DNA of 64,000 nucleotides, taken from NCBI GenBank assembly GCA_002104895.1, contig MCFG01000020.1, positions 81,001 to 145,000 on the forward strand, given 5' to 3'. The translations under genes and the position numbers were made by a program. The stretch is from Anaeromyces robustus. Lineage: Eukaryota; Neocallimastigomycota; Neocallimastigomycetes; Neocallimastigales; Neocallimastigaceae. Under the pieces are notes generated by a model that had not been told where the DNA came from, searched no databases, and saw nothing but the letters and a program-made list of their open reading frames with translations. Below are positions 36,261 through 50,879 of the stretch, piece by piece (position 1 is the first letter of the stretch; each line of letters begins with the position of its first letter).

Positions 36261-37102
36261 TTTCCAATAAAGAAATTTTGTTAAAATTGTTTTATATATA
36301 TATATATTATTTAATTTTATTATTATTTTAATTTTGAAATATATGTTTTTTATATATATATATATATATTATTTAATTTTATTATTATTTTAATTTTGAA
36401 ATATATGTTTTATATATATATATATATCATTTTTTTTTATAATTATAATTATTTTTTTTTAATTTATCTTCCATTTATAAATATGGTTTAATAGTTTTTT
36501 TTTTTATACATATAAATCATAAATATGAAACTAATAAATTGAAAGATATATAATAATAATTTTTTTTTTCTTTCTTTTTTTTAATTCAATTATCTTCTTT
36601 TACCTGTAACCTTAGAGCCAGCTGGTGGAAGATCACCAGTACCTTCCTTAACAATCTTCTTTTTTACACCACCATCTTCAGTTAAAAGAATGTAACCATT
36701 TTCATCAACACCATAAGTAGCATATGGATATTCACCTTGACAACCACAATCACATCCACAACCTTCACAACCTCCTTCATTTGGACAACCTTCACAACCT
36801 CCTTCATAACCTCCTTCATAACCACATCCACAACCACAACCACCGGCGTTTGGACAACCTTCACAGCCTCCACAACCACCGGCATTTGGACAACCTTCAC
36901 AGCCTCCACAACCACCGGCATTTGGACAACCTTCACAGCCACCATAACCACCGGCACTTGGACAACCACCACAGCCGCCACAGCCACCGGCATTTGGGCA
37001 ACCTTCACAACCTCCATAACCACAACTACCAGCATTTGGACAGCCTTCACAACCACCACAACATCCTCCTGGACAACCTTGGAATCCTTCTTGAGTACTC
37101 AT
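33736..37102 (-). CDS. FKBP-type prolyl isomerase with TPR domain and N-terminal Cys/Gly repeats
   Basis: Eight exons: 37102-36604, 35772-35683, 35449-35366, 35094-35012, 34791-34681, 34471-34325, 34145-34035 and 33843-33736, giving 410 residues in one frame. Residues ~10-121 are a repeat domain of [11 protein letters not shown] units with 29 Cys. The FKBP domain follows at ~140-265 ([83 protein letters not shown]). It is a peptidyl-prolyl cis-trans isomerase fold with VHYxGxL, the V/I-I-xxW core and the YGxxGxPPxIP loop. Three TPR motifs ([60 protein letters not shown]) and the C-terminal EKKMYAKMF follow, as in FKBP51/52-type Hsp90 co-chaperones. The Cys-rich head is not part of that family and may bind metal (inference). 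Confidence 0.93.
36290..36431. repeat. Tandem duplication (~66 bp x 2) in FKBP intron 1
   Basis: A block containing ATTATTTAATTTTATTATTA followed by TTTTGAAATATATG occurs twice in succession within the 831-nt first intron, with only length changes in the flanking TA tract. This is recent slippage or duplication. Confidence 0.85.
36733..37080 (-). repeat. G+C-rich minisatellite encoding the Cys/Gly repeats
   Basis: About seven imperfect units of 33-36 bp encoding [11 protein letters not shown] variants (one GCGGCPSAG, one GCEGCPNEG). This is the most G+C-rich segment of the window. Three consecutive central units are almost identical at DNA level, indicating recent unit amplification. Confidence 0.9.
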
Positions 37103-37622
37103 TATTATTATATTATATTTTATTTTATTTTATTTATTACTTATTAATTATTATTGTTTTTAATTTAAAATTTTTCTTTTATTTTCTATATTTTAAATTT
37201 AACAATTATATTAATATTAAAATTAATATAAGAAAATAATAAATTAATTTAAAGTAAAGAAAAAAAAAAAAAAAAGATATAATTTTTTTTTTTTAATTTT
37301 AATAATTTTTTTTTTTTTTTTAATTACTGATAAAAAATAATATATGATAGTTCCATTTATTATAAATTGAAACGAATATATTTTAATATTATATAGAATC
37401 AAATAGAAAAAATAGTTTTTAAAAATTTTTATATATATATTCATTTATTTTTTATATTAATTTATTTAATAATTAATATATTCATAAATTTATTTATTAT
37501 AATAAATAATTATAATAAATATTTTTAAAATTTTTTAATTTTATTATTAATAAATTAACATTTTATTAAATACTTGATATACCAAAAGTAAGTTGTGAAA
37601 CTCTACATTGCTATATAAATAA

Positions 37623-37661
<39 letters not shown>

Positions 37662-38735
37662 GAAAAAAAAAAGAAAAAGAAAACTCATTTGTCTTTGATG
37701 TTTCTTATAAGAATAAAATTTAAATATATATAAAATAACTATAAAATAAAAAAGTATATTATATCAGACTTTTTTTAATATATGTAATATATAATATATA
37801 TATAAATAATAACATATATTTTATAATTACATAACATACAATACAAATTAATACAAATTACTAGATTTGATTAATATTTTTTTTTTATTATTTATAAATT
37901 TTTTTAAGTACTAATAAATTAATTTAAATAATTAAAGGCGTCTTGTTTATTTATGATTTTGTATATAAATTTATTTGGTGTAACAATAATATCGGAGAAG
38001 ATGTAGGAAGATTTATTGGTTTTTAAACAATTTTTTTATCTTAAATTCCTAACTTATTTTATTATTAATACTTATTATTATTAATTATTATTATTAATTA
38101 TTAATTATTAATTATTATTAAAATTAATAATAATATTAAATATTATTATTAAATATTTCATATATCATATAAAGAGTTTTTGATTTCAATATGAAATATT
38201 TTAAATAATTATTTTACAATATTCATTATATGAATCTTTATTAATTACTCTAAACTTAATTATAATAATAATAATATATATATATTTTTAAGTTTAAATA
38301 ATATATATATTCATTACTTATAAATCTAATTGTTAAAAAGATAAATTAGTCTATTAAAAAATACTATTAAATTAAATTAAATTGAATATAATCTAATATA
38401 TAGTTAATATATATTAATATAGGTTAAAATCTTCTTTATAAATAAGAAATTAACAATTATAAAAATAAAATCAAAACTTCTTTTTTTAATTTCTATCATA
38501 TATATAAAAAAAGAATTAAAAATATTTTAATTTCTATTATATATATAAAAAAAGAATTAAAAATAAATAATAAACTTAATTATAACTTTTATATAGATAA
38601 TTATTTTTATTTTTACTTTTATTTTTATTTTTACTTTAATTTTTATTTTTATTTTTATTTTAATTTTTATTTTTTTGGTTTGTTTTGTTAATTACTTAAC
38701 GTAAAAAAAAACTTGTTTTGTTCGTTTGTTTTACG

Positions 38736-38771
<36 letters not shown>

Positions 38772-38960
38772 TTTTGTTTTGTTTTGTTTTACTTAATTAC
38801 TTAATGTAAAAAAAAAAATTATTTTTTTTTTTAATTATTTTAATTAATTATAAATTTTTTCTATATTATTAATTACTTTTTGTAAAAAAAAAGTTTAAAA
38901 AAAAAAAAAAAAAATAAAAACTAAAACTAAAATTGTTTTATTTTTTCTATTTTATTTTTC

Positions 38961-39001
<41 letters not shown>

Positions 39002-39180
39002 TTATGTATTATTTATTTATTTTTTTATTTTTATTATTTTGTTTATTTTTTTTGTTATATATATTTATTTTTAGTTAAAAAAAATATTTAAAAAAAAAAA
39101 AATGTCTATCTTTTTTTTTAAAAAAAAAATTATTTTAATATTATAATTAAAATAAAATATAATATAATAATTGATTAAAT
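37103..39180. other. Intergenic FKBP to C2 gene, simple repeats
   Basis: 5' flank of the FKBP gene and 3' flank of the C2 gene. Holds T-runs (37305-37322, 38739-38770), (AAAT)n at about 37620-37660, a 40-bp tandem duplication at 38484-38564 (TTTTAATTTCTATCATATAT and a one-base variant), a TTTTTA-rich block at 38600-38675, TTTTG repeats near 38770 and (ATT)n at 38965-39000. No gene seen. Confidence 0.65.
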
Positions 39181-42100
39181 TTATAATTGATTCATAATAG
39201 GTTGTAATTCAACTTTACTACTTGGAATTGCATTAACATTTGAAGTTGAACCATTACTATCATGAGATAAAGAAGAATTATTACGTTTATGACTTAAAAA
39301 TGGAATACGACTTGGTTTAGATTTATTAGATTTAGAATTTGTATTAGCGTCATTCTGACCACCAGCACCACTACTAGCATTATTTGTAGATTTAATAGGT
39401 GAATTAACGGCTTCTTCATCATTTTTTGAAGATGAAGAAGTAGCATAATGATATAGACTAGAAGATAAATTATTAAGTGATGGTTTCTTGAAATGAGCAA
39501 ATCTTTTATAGGGTTTTTGTGGTTTGGTAGCTGATGGTGTTTTATTATCAGCGTTAGGTATAGATAAATTATTATTATTATTATTATTATTATTAACATT
39601 ATTGGTATTATTATTATTGTTGTTGTTTTTGTTGTTATTGTTAATATTATTATTATTATTGTTATTATTATTATTATAATTTGAATTCATAGTATTATAT
39701 GGAGAAAGAAGATTTGGATTTACAGTATTTTCTTGTGGATCATTATAATCATATTCAAAGGAAGGTTTTGTTCTTAAACCACTAATATTATTAGATGAAG
39801 GAGTATTAATATTAGTATTAATACCATTATTATTGTTGTTTATACCTCTTCCATATTTTGGAATAAAAGTAACAGCTGTATAATAAGTACTTGGTCCCAT
39901 ACCAGAGTTAATAGTAACACTGTTACCATTATTTGGTCTTCCTCCAAGATTATTATTCAATCTTGGTTTAATATCAAACATTGGACGAACTGGTGGAATT
40001 CTTTGAGGACCATAGATTAATTTATTATTATTACTAAAACTATTTTTATGTCTTTCATTATCTCTAGTGATTAAGTTATAAGTATATGAAGATGTAGTAG
40101 AAATGGATGACATAGAATTACTACGTTTAAGTTTAGAGAAAAGTTGATCAGAGGTATCAAGACCAAAGGTTAAACGACGATTTGATACATCACTTGAACT
40201 AGAATTTCTTCTTTCAGATACAATAGATTTTTTCTCATCATCATCGCTCCAACCATTATGAATACTATGAGTAGAAGATATAATTGATGAAAGACTATTA
40301 CCTCTCATTCTTAAACCCTTTCCACCATTAGTATTATTTTGATCATTATTATAATAAAGTGAAAGAGTACGTGGAGGAAGTTCTTCCTCCTCTACATCTT
40401 CATCAAATGATATATTATAAATTTCAGCTTGTATTGCTGAACTACTTGGAATATGGAATACAGAATTACGTAAATCTGGTGTAGAAATATAAGTAGCTTG
40501 TTGAAGTTTTGGAGTAACCATCATATTTAATCTTTCTTCTTCATCATCCATCTTTTTATTATCATTATCACCATGATTATTTATGGAACTATTCTTAGAA
40601 GTTTTACGAGTAATAGTACCTTGAGATTCATTATCTTCATCATCAAGAGGATTTGTTGGATAAACAGTTAAATCAGCATCTTCATCTTCATTTTCATCAG
40701 TATGATAACTTTGAGTTGGTGTTGTTGTTATACTATTATTAGTGATATTATTATTCGAATTTTTCTGTGATAATTTCATAGTGGATTTTAAGTTTATATT
40801 ATTTCTATTACCATAAACTTTATTGAATAACATAGAATGATCAACATTAAGACTATCATTTCTTTGACAATTCTTAAGCATTTCCTCTAAACTACTATTA
40901 GGATTATTAGTATTATTATTATTGTTACTTTTATTATTAGTAGTAGTGGTTGTTGATGTTGATGTTGATGTTGATGGATTTATTAAAGATGATGAAAAGT
41001 TTTGATTCTTAAGTTGACTGTTATTATAATCATCCATTACATCATTCAAGTCAACTTTGGAATCATATCTTGGTGGATCAACATAGGAAGCAGAATCACT
41101 TTTTTCATCAGAACTGAAAATAGAACGTGAATGTTGATCTTGAAGTTGTGTTGGAGTTGGCATAGTAGGAACTTCAATTGAACTCATATCATCTATTGAA
41201 TTTGAATTACTATAATCTATGGTATTATTAACTTCATTTTTAATTTTTTGGATTTGTTGAGAAAGAAGATTAAGATGATTATCAAGTTTCTTTTTCCTTT
41301 CTATATCTATTCGATTATATTTATCGCTATTCATAATTGGACTTAAAAAGAAATTATTATCTTTATTATTGTTATTAACATCGTTGTTATTATTTATTAC
41401 TTCATAAGAAGGTTCATTAAGCATTTTAGGTGTATTAAGTAAAATATCTTGATCACTTTTAATATCATCATCTTGGTCAATTGTAGAAAAGGATGGCATT
41501 TTAAAACTATCTTCATGGAATCGATTATAATTAACAAAATTAGAATAATTTCCTTCTTTACTATGAACATTATTAATATTTGGTGTTGATTCTAATGTCA
41601 TATCTATATTTGAAGGATATGTATTAATATTAGGTGTTGACATACTACTACTACTTTCTTCAATAATTCTAACTTCTTCAGTAGTTGTTGAAGAATCTGG
41701 TGTTGGCATATATATGTTATTATTATTATTATTATTATTATTAATATTATTATTATCATCATTCACCTTTATAATTTCAATATCTTGTTTATTATTATTG
41801 GATGAGATATCAGATGAAGTTTCACTCATTCCTTCAGATATACATTGATCTAATTTTGATCTTTCTTGGGATAAAGAATTTTTTCTAATATATCTTAAAT
41901 ATTTATCCTTCCACATCATTTTATCTTTTCTTTCCTTATCAGAAGATGAATTAAAGGAATAATCTTCAGAAAATTCTTGTGATTTCATTTCTTCTGAATA
42001 ACTTGAATTACCAGTAGCATTTGGATTTGTATTAAGAGTTATACTATTTTCTGAAGTATTACTATTTTGATAGGTATTAGGATTCATCTTACTGGTATTT

Positions 42101-42892
42101 TTAATTTTTGGACTCGAACTAGAAGCTGAAGTAAAGCTAGTATTATGAGCATTATTAATGATTGGACTTGAATGACCACTACCAATATTAGAATTATTAG
42201 TATTAGAATTTGATCCAAATGATTCATAAGACTTTTCAGATTTTATATTACTCTCATTTTTCATAGTTTTATCCATTTTTTTCTTTTTTAATGATAAAGA
42301 AATTTTATTTAATTCTTTTTGAAGAAGATCAATATTTTGTGAACTTTCCATTGTACCAGAATAATTTGAAGATTTATTAGATGGAGTACGTGAAATTTCA
42401 TCAGATGAATAAACATTTTCTTTTTGAGAAGATACTTTTGTATTATATGGATTAGGAGTAGATGATGGAGAAATAACTTTCACAGGTTTCATATCCTTAT
42501 TAAGAATAATTTGTTGTTGACGAGATTTTAATGAAAGAGAAGATCTTCTAGGAGAATACTTCTTTTGTGGTTTTGGTTGTACAATTTCTAATGATGTTGG
42601 ATTAGAGTTTTCATTAATATTGGTATTGTTATTATTTTCATTATTTTGAATTGATGATGTTACTTCTTTTTCATTTTCATTTTCATTACTGTAATTGTTA
42701 TTGTTTTTAATTCTTGAAACGGGTTGTGAAGCACTACGATAATGTTTATTTAACACTTTTAAACTAGAACCACGAGTTAAAGATATTTCTCTATTATTAT
42801 CAATACCTGTTGGGGTTAACATTAATTTTTCTCTGTCAAATCTTCTATTTCTTACACCTTCATTACTTATTGATCTTGTCATTTTAATACCG

Positions 42893-42927
<35 letters not shown>

Positions 42928-45523
42928 ATTGTTATTATTATTAATATTGTTATTATTATTAATATTGTTATTATTATTAATATTGTTATTATTGTTATTA
43001 TTTTTATTAAGATTCATTCTGTTATTTTTAATAGCATTATTTTTATTAGAATCTATAAGGGAATAATAACGTGGAGGATTATCGTTTTCATCATCTGTTA
43101 ATTGTTTTTCATTAAATTTAGTCGTGGAATTATTATTTATATAACAACTTCTTGAACTATTTTGAGAGTAAAAACGATTATTATTATTATTATTATTATT
43201 ATTAAGATTTATACTTGGACTTGGGCTTATTCTTGGTCTTGGACTTATATTTGGATTAAGGTTTTGACTTTGATTTTGATTTGAATTTGGATTTGAATTT
43301 GGATTTGGATTTGAATTTGGATTTGAATTTATATTTGAATTTTGATTTTGATTTTGATTTTGATTTTGATTTAGATTTTGATTTGGTATACGATTAGTTC
43401 TACTTCTACCTCTTTCATTTTCCCATTCTCTATTTTTTTCTTCAAAATAATACTCATTCTGATTATGTTCATGATCTTTTTCTTTCATAAATGAATCCCA
43501 ACTTGATGAACGTCTTAAAGAATTTCTATTTGGACCATTTGCTGATAATAATTTTGAAAGATTAAATGAAGTATTACTAAGGGTATCACGAGAACTACGA
43601 TTATCTGAGTTATCATTACTTGAATCAATAACTAAAACTTCTGTAGAATAACTACTACTTTTACTATATTCATCAGTTCCATTACTATATCTATACATTT
43701 TTTCATAAAAATCTTCACTACTAGTAATAGTATTATTACTAGTAAGACTTAGATGACCTCTATAGAGACGTGAATCATTAGAAATACTTCTAACTTTATA
43801 ACGATTTCTACGTCTAGAACTAACAACTTCTGATTTGTCCTTTTCTTTTTCTTCTGTTCTTAAAGGTGACATTGCTCTATTATTTGCTACTCTTGGACCA
43901 TATAAATAAGCTGAAGTCGATGATTTAATAGTCATATTATTTTCATGATTAATTTTAGTTTTATTATTAAATGAAAGACGATTACCTCTTAAACGACTAG
44001 AACTTTCTTCTTGAATTGGTTCCTCAGTCTTACTCTTACTTGATTCTGTTGGAACATTATTCTTCATTTCAGTTGAAAGTTCATAACGAAGATCTTCATT
44101 ATTATCATTTCTTTTATTATTCATATTCATACCTATACCACCTATACCATTATTTCCATTTCTATTATTATAATTATTCATCTCTGAACGATCTACGGTT
44201 TTACCAATACTACTACCACTTCCATTTCTGTTATGGTAGCTTTCAGAACGATCAACAGGAGTATAAGATTTCAACATATTTTGACGACCATTTTGTATAG
44301 GTTTTGGTAAAAGTGAAGTATTACGTACTGGATTACTAATCTTTGAATTTGATGAGGAAACTGAATTACTTGAATTAGGAGTAGGTGTTGAATTTGCTGA
44401 ATTAAGTGTAGTACCTTTCTTTATAGAATTAACAGAAGTTTTAATGACAAGGGATTGAGATTTAATATGAAGTGATCCATTACCTTTTTTATTAGTATTA
44501 TTATTGTTGTTGTTAGTATTATTTAAAGAGGCAGGAGAAGGTGATGCTCTGCCATATTTTGGTCCTAATAGAGGTTTATTTATATAAGATGATGATGTTT
44601 TATTGTTATTAAGATAATTTCCAAATTTACCAGGAGAAGAAAGGTATCCAGTTGGATTAGGTAAAGAAGTAGAATAAATTTCCATTTCATCTCCAGCTTC
44701 AGATTGAGAATTAGTATAATAACCATTATAAGTAGGTTGACTTGTTATATTTGTATAATTATCTATATCAGGAGTATTAAGACGAGGGCTTTGATTTGAA
44801 TTCAAACTATCAGATGATTTAAAGTGGTAAAGATTTTCTTTTGGTGTATGAGGAGTTTGTTTTGATAATGGTGAAACCGCTGATTGACTGCGACTATATA
44901 CATCCATATTATCATAAATCATTGGTGAAAGACTTCTTGAACGACCATTAGAATTTTGTACCATTTTTACAGGATGATTATTATAAATTTTTAATTTTGG
45001 AAGTGCATTTTTATTTATTGGTATAGAACTATTTGAATTCATAGGATTATTAACACTATTACTTTTAGTCAATTGATTATTGTAAATATTTGAATTTTGA
45101 CTCATAGAAATGTGTTTACTTTGACCAGCAAAGCCTTCTTTCATATGAACAGGTGAGGTATATGTATCACTATTCATATTACTATCTTTACGAGGTAAAA
45201 CAATATCATCATTATTATTATATGAAATATTATTTTTTGGGGAATAATAATTTTGAACAACTTTCTTTTGAAATTTCAATAATAATTGAATTTCACCCTT
45301 TTCTTGTTGTTTCTCATTACGAATTTTCATTTTTACATTTTGTTGTTCTATAAATTAAAAAATTTAATATTAATTAATATTTTTAATGAAAAGCATATAT
45401 TTAGTTTGAAATATAAATTTATCAAAATTTATTCGATATATTATTAATTTTTTTTTTTTACTTTAATACTATTATTACTATTACTATTATTACTATTACT
45501 ATTATTATTATTATTATTATTAC

Positions 45524-45614
<91 letters not shown>

Positions 45615-46071
45615 TTATGATTTTATAAATCTTATATATATACTATCATAAAGAAAAATGTATACCTTTATAAATAACTTCTTGTAATGAAACTTCAAAA
45701 CCGCCCAATGATTCACTTGATTTATTACTAAAAACGTTAACTTTTAATACACTATTTTCACTGATTTCAAATTGAAATGTTTCATTCCATTTTGGATTTT
45801 TTCCGGATTTTTCCAAAGTTTTTTGTTTTTTATTTCCTACTTCAAAAACAACATATATATTTGGTTTTGAAACACGAGATTTAGCTTTTATATCACTACC
45901 ACAAATGGCTATATATATATATTGAATATTATAAAGATATATATGTTAACATTAAATAAATAAAAAACAAGTATAAAAGTTAAGTATAATATAATTATTT
46001 AAAAATAAAAAAAATAAAAAAATACCAGTAACATTTAGATTCCCTATAATATTACTAAATTCCTTAGACAT
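39181..46071 (-). CDS. N-terminal C2-domain protein with ~2000-residue disordered tail
   Basis: Three exons: 46071-46026, 45908-45666 and 45347-39181, giving 2151 residues. Residues ~10-125 form a C2 domain: IIGNLNVTAICGSDIKAKSR, KPNIYVVFEVGNKKQKT, KSGKNPKWNETFQFEI, VLKVNVFSNKSSESLGGFEV, GEIQLLLKF. C2 domains bind membrane lipids, often with Ca2+; the Asp-rich Ca2+ loops look poor here, so binding may be Ca2+-independent (inference). The remaining ~2000 residues are disordered, with Asn runs, NQ/NS/NP repeats and many Ser-Pro sites, and with NPPRYYS and DPPRYDS, two PPxY-type motifs. The arrangement of an N-terminal C2 and a long unstructured tail recalls the fungal ingression proteins Inn1/Fic1 of cytokinesis, but length and sequence are too divergent for a firm name. 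Confidence 0.85.
45465..45614. repeat. (TTA)n microsatellite in intron 2 of the C2 gene
   Basis: About 150 bp of (TTA)n with early TTACTA interruptions. It fills much of the 318-nt intron 45348-45665. Confidence 0.9.
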
Positions 46072-49000
46072 TTTATTTAATTTTTATATTGTTTATATAT
46101 GGTATTATATGGTATATATTTAATTATATATTGTATTGATTTTAAAATTATATTCTTTGAAATAAAAATAAAAAAAAATAAAACAGTGACTATTTTTTTT
46201 TTTTTTTGTAATGTCGAAATATATATCAAAAAAAATTAATTTTTATTTTTATTTCTTCTATTGTTATTTTAGTTATAAATATATAATATATATTTTTGTT
46301 TTTTATTATTTGTATAAGAAAAATATATTATATATTCAAAAATTACTATTAAAGAAAAAATTTTTTCAATAATTATTCTCTACTTTATCAAAAAAAAAAA
46401 AATCTATTTTTTTAATGGGTAAGATATAGTAGAGAAGATATTATTAAAATAATTTGCTATATGTCAATTAATATATATATATAGAATTAAAAATTAAAAA
46501 TCAATGACAACTTTTTTAATATTTTTTAGTTTTTGTTATTTCTTTTTAAAAAAAATAAATAAATAATATTTAGTTTTTAAAGACCCTTATCAACTTTTTT
46601 ACTATTATCACTAATGTTATAGTTGTTATTACTATTATTTATTAAAAAATATTTAAATAATTATTTGAATCTGGATTCTATTTTATATTATGTTATATTA
46701 TATTATGATTATTATGATTATATTAAAAATATTTAAACAAATAATATTGTAAATGAATTATTAAACATTATAATTGTATGATTAAAATGTTAATTATTAT
46801 AAATAATTTTTAACATAAAAAAATTAATTGTTTTAAAGTATTTGTTTGATATGAAAATTATTAATAATTTTTAATTTTAATCATTATTTTTTTTTATTTA
46901 TTTTTATTTATTTGATTTTTTGATTTATTTTTCTATTTTATTTTTATCTTTTTTTTTTATTTTCTTTTTTTTTTTCTATTTTATAATATTTATATATTAA
47001 TGTTGTAATAAAATTAATCTATAATTTTTAATATAAGAATTCCAATAATGAATAATTTATAATTATATTTGGTTATTATTTTTATATTTTTTTCATAATA
47101 TTATTGTTTTATTTTATTTTATTTTTATTTGATTTGATTTATATTTTTATTTTTTTATTTTGATTATGGTATTTTTAATTATATCTAATTGACTTTTTGT
47201 AAAAAAAAAACAATCTGATTAAAATGTCAATTATATGTTAGTATTTTATTTTTTTTTTTTTATCAAAGAAAATAAAAATTTTTTTTTAAAATTCATATAT
47301 ATAAAATAAAATTCTTTTTTTTCTTTTTTAATGAAACAAGTATTAATAAAGATTAATATATTTATTACATATTAATATTATTCAATTAATATATTATTCA
47401 TAAATATTGTAATATAAATATAGTATTATTTATAATATAAAAATAATTTATTATTTAATATTGATTATTTATTATTTATTTCAGTATTAATTATTTATTT
47501 TATTTTTTAGGTTATACAAAATTTAATATAAAATTAATTTATATGAAAACCTTATTTTATAATAAATTTAATTTCATAAAATCTTTTAGATTTGATTAAA
47601 AATGTTATAATGATAAAAAAAAAAACATAAAATTGTTTTTTATGTCCTTTTTTTTTATTATTATTATTTTATAATATTTTATTAGGAATAATAAAGCAAT
47701 AAAAAACTGTTCATTATTGAAGTAAAAAAAAAAGATATGTAATAAAAAAAATGAAAAACGATGTTTAAAATTATTTTAAATAATAAAATAAAAACTTGAA
47801 TAAAAAAAAAATAAAATGACTTACTTATTAATCAGTTTGAATAAATAAATAATAAATAAAAATATAATGCCAATTATAATTTAAAAAGTATGAATTTTAA
47901 GGATTTAAGGATTTCATATAAAATTTACAATATTAAGTCTTAAATAAATAGTAAAATAATTATTTAATTAAAAAAAATTTTCATATCTTCTTATTTATAT
48001 AATAAAATTAATCTTTTCTCCTATTAATTCATCTTTTTTTTTTTTAAAATTAGAGTGAAATTTTTAATATCTCATTTATTATTTTTCTATTTCTTTTCTA
48101 TTCAACATTCATATATAATGTATGGAAACATACCAATAAAATAAAGAAAGATTAATATTCCATAATTTTTTTTATATTCAATACTATCAAAAACATGTAA
48201 TTGTAAAAAATTAAATATGAATAATATATATTAAAATAAAAAGATTATAAAAAGAATCTGAGTAAAAAAAATCATAGTAGTAAGAAAAATTGTTAATAAT
48301 ATAACAAATAACATAATAATAAGAAAAATATTTAATAATAAGAATAACATTTATTAATAACATTTGGCAATTGAAAAATATTAATTAATAAATAAAATAA
48401 TAAAAATTATATTATATATAATTCTTTTCTTTTTTTTTTTCTTTCATCTTTTAATAATAAATAATAATTTAATAAATAGTAATTGTTAAAGATAAAAGAG
48501 TTAATAAAATACTAGTTAATAAAGTTTTTATTATAAATATTAGTTCTGTGAAACAATGTCAATTCTTTAATATTTAATATATTAATAATATGTAAATACT
48601 ATATTACACAATGCCGTCAAGAATAATATCAATTATATTTTTTGTAGTATTTGTTTTAGTATATATTATAATATATATTAACAATATATTTAAAGTTTAA
48701 TATTTATATGAATTAATTAATTTATACTTTAGGGTTTATTTGTAATATTTAAAAAAATATTTGTAACTTTTTTTTCAAAAAATTAATAAAAATATATTCA
48801 ACATATATTATTATATATATAATTATTATATTAATATATGTAAATATATTATATATAAATATATTAATAATATATTAATATTTAAATTTTTAATACAAAT
48901 TAATATAAATAAAATTAATTTTAATATGTTTGTTTTTAAAATATAAGAAGCATAAAAAAATCATAAAATATATATATGATATTAATATATATTCATATTT

Positions 49001-49928
49001 AATTTATATAAAAAATATATATAATATATTGATAATATATTAAAATATATTGATATTTATACAAAAGAAAAAATACTTGTTACAAATATATTATAAGAAT
49101 TTAGAATAAAAGAAGCAATAAAAATAAAAAATTATTAATACTAAGAAAAAAATATTAAAGCTATGAATATTGGTTTTGAATTAAATAAAAAAAGTTCCAA
49201 TATTTCAAAGATATTATAAAAAAAACTGCTTTAAAATAAAAAATATTATTTATCATTATAATTTAATTAATTGATAATATAAATATAAATATAAATATAA
49301 ACAATTAAAAATATTATAATTCTTAATAATTGCATGTGGCATTGAAATAAATAATTTATTTATTATTATTAGAATTACATTACGTATATTAACTATTTTG
49401 TATCATTTTTCAAACAAAATAAAAAAGAAAAAGAAAAAAAAAAAAGTAGATTAAAGAATATTAATTACTTTTAATATATAATATACATTGAATACTAATA
49501 TATTAATATTATTCATGTCATATTCATTCTATTATTACATTTATATTAATAGAATCTATTGTATTTTCATAAATAATTTGTATACATCTACATAAAAAGT
49601 TTTCTTTTATATTTATTTATTTATTTTAGTTTTTGTTTTATGTTATTGTATTTTTGTTTCAATTTTTTTTTTTGTTTTTTTTTTTTTTTTTATGATATCT
49701 TTTATGTTTTCTCAAAAAAATCATTAAAAAAATTTTTTTAAATTAAAAAAAAATTAAAAAATTAAATTATTAAACTTTATTTAGTAATATTTTTTTTTGT
49801 TTTTGTTTTTTAAAAAAAAATTGAATAAAAATTTTAACCATTTTTATACATAATTAATTTGTATTATTTATTAAATATATTAACTCTATCTCTTTAAGGA
49901 AATTAATTATGAATAATAAATTAATTAT

Positions 49929-49964
<36 letters not shown>

Positions 49965-50226
49965 ATTTTTTTTTTTTGTTGTTGTTATCGTTTCTTGAAA
50001 ATGAAAACATTTGAAAATGAAAAATCTTTATGTTTTTATTTATTTATCATAAATATATAATATATATTATGAATAATATAATAATACAAAATTATAAAAT
50101 TTTCAAATTGTTAAACAATATGATAGTTTCATATATTATAACAAAAAAAAAAAAAAAAAAAAGATATTATTTTTTACTTAAAATTTTTAAGTATCTTAAT
50201 GTCAATTTATAATAATACCTTTTTAA
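46072..50226. other. Gene desert upstream of the C2 gene
   Basis: About 4 kb of very A/T-rich DNA with T-runs and A-runs (for example 49929-49970). A 29-codon hydrophobic ORF at 48611-48700 (MPSRIISIIFFVVFVLVYII) is the only gene-like item and is not supported further. No RNA gene was recognised. Confidence 0.5.
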
Positions 50227-50380
50227 TTATCTGTAATATTTTATATTTTATGATATTAATATTTTTATTATTATCTGTAATATTTTATATTTTATGATAC
50301 TAATATTTTGATTATTAATATTTCCTATTTAAAATTACGCCATTTCATTAGTATTAATATTTCCTATTTGAAATTACGCC
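50227..50380. repeat. Two nested tandem duplications
   Basis: TATCTGTAATATTTTATATT.. (about 40 bp) occurs at 50227-50266 and again at 50270-50308. TATTTCCTATTT(A/G)AAATTACGCC (about 28 bp) occurs at 50314-50341 and again at 50353-50380. Each pair differs by about one base. Confidence 0.85.
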
Positions 50381-50402
50381 AAATTTTATGATAATTAATC
50401 CC

Positions 50403-50690
<288 letters not shown>

Positions 50691-50879
50691 ATTATTATTT
50701 ATTATTATTATTTACTATTATTATTTATTACTATTATGTCTATTAATGTATTTTTGTTGTCTATTTATATAGTTTTGTTATTTGCTATGTAATATAATTA
50801 TATATAATTATATTATATTAATATTTTTTTTAAGATAAAAATAATGTATTATTAATATTATAATGTCATTTAATAATAC

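Noticed and set aside
36724-37239. 171-codon His/Leu/Asn-rich plus-strand frame, plus two other frames across the same repeats
   Set aside because: Shadows of the Cys/Gly minisatellite in exon 1 of the FKBP gene; the minus-strand frame continues into a bona fide FKBP domain.
48611-48700. 29-codon hydrophobic ORF MPSRIISIIFFVVFVLVYII
   Set aside because: Could be a signal-peptide exon, but no following exon or family was found; too short to call in A/T-rich DNA.
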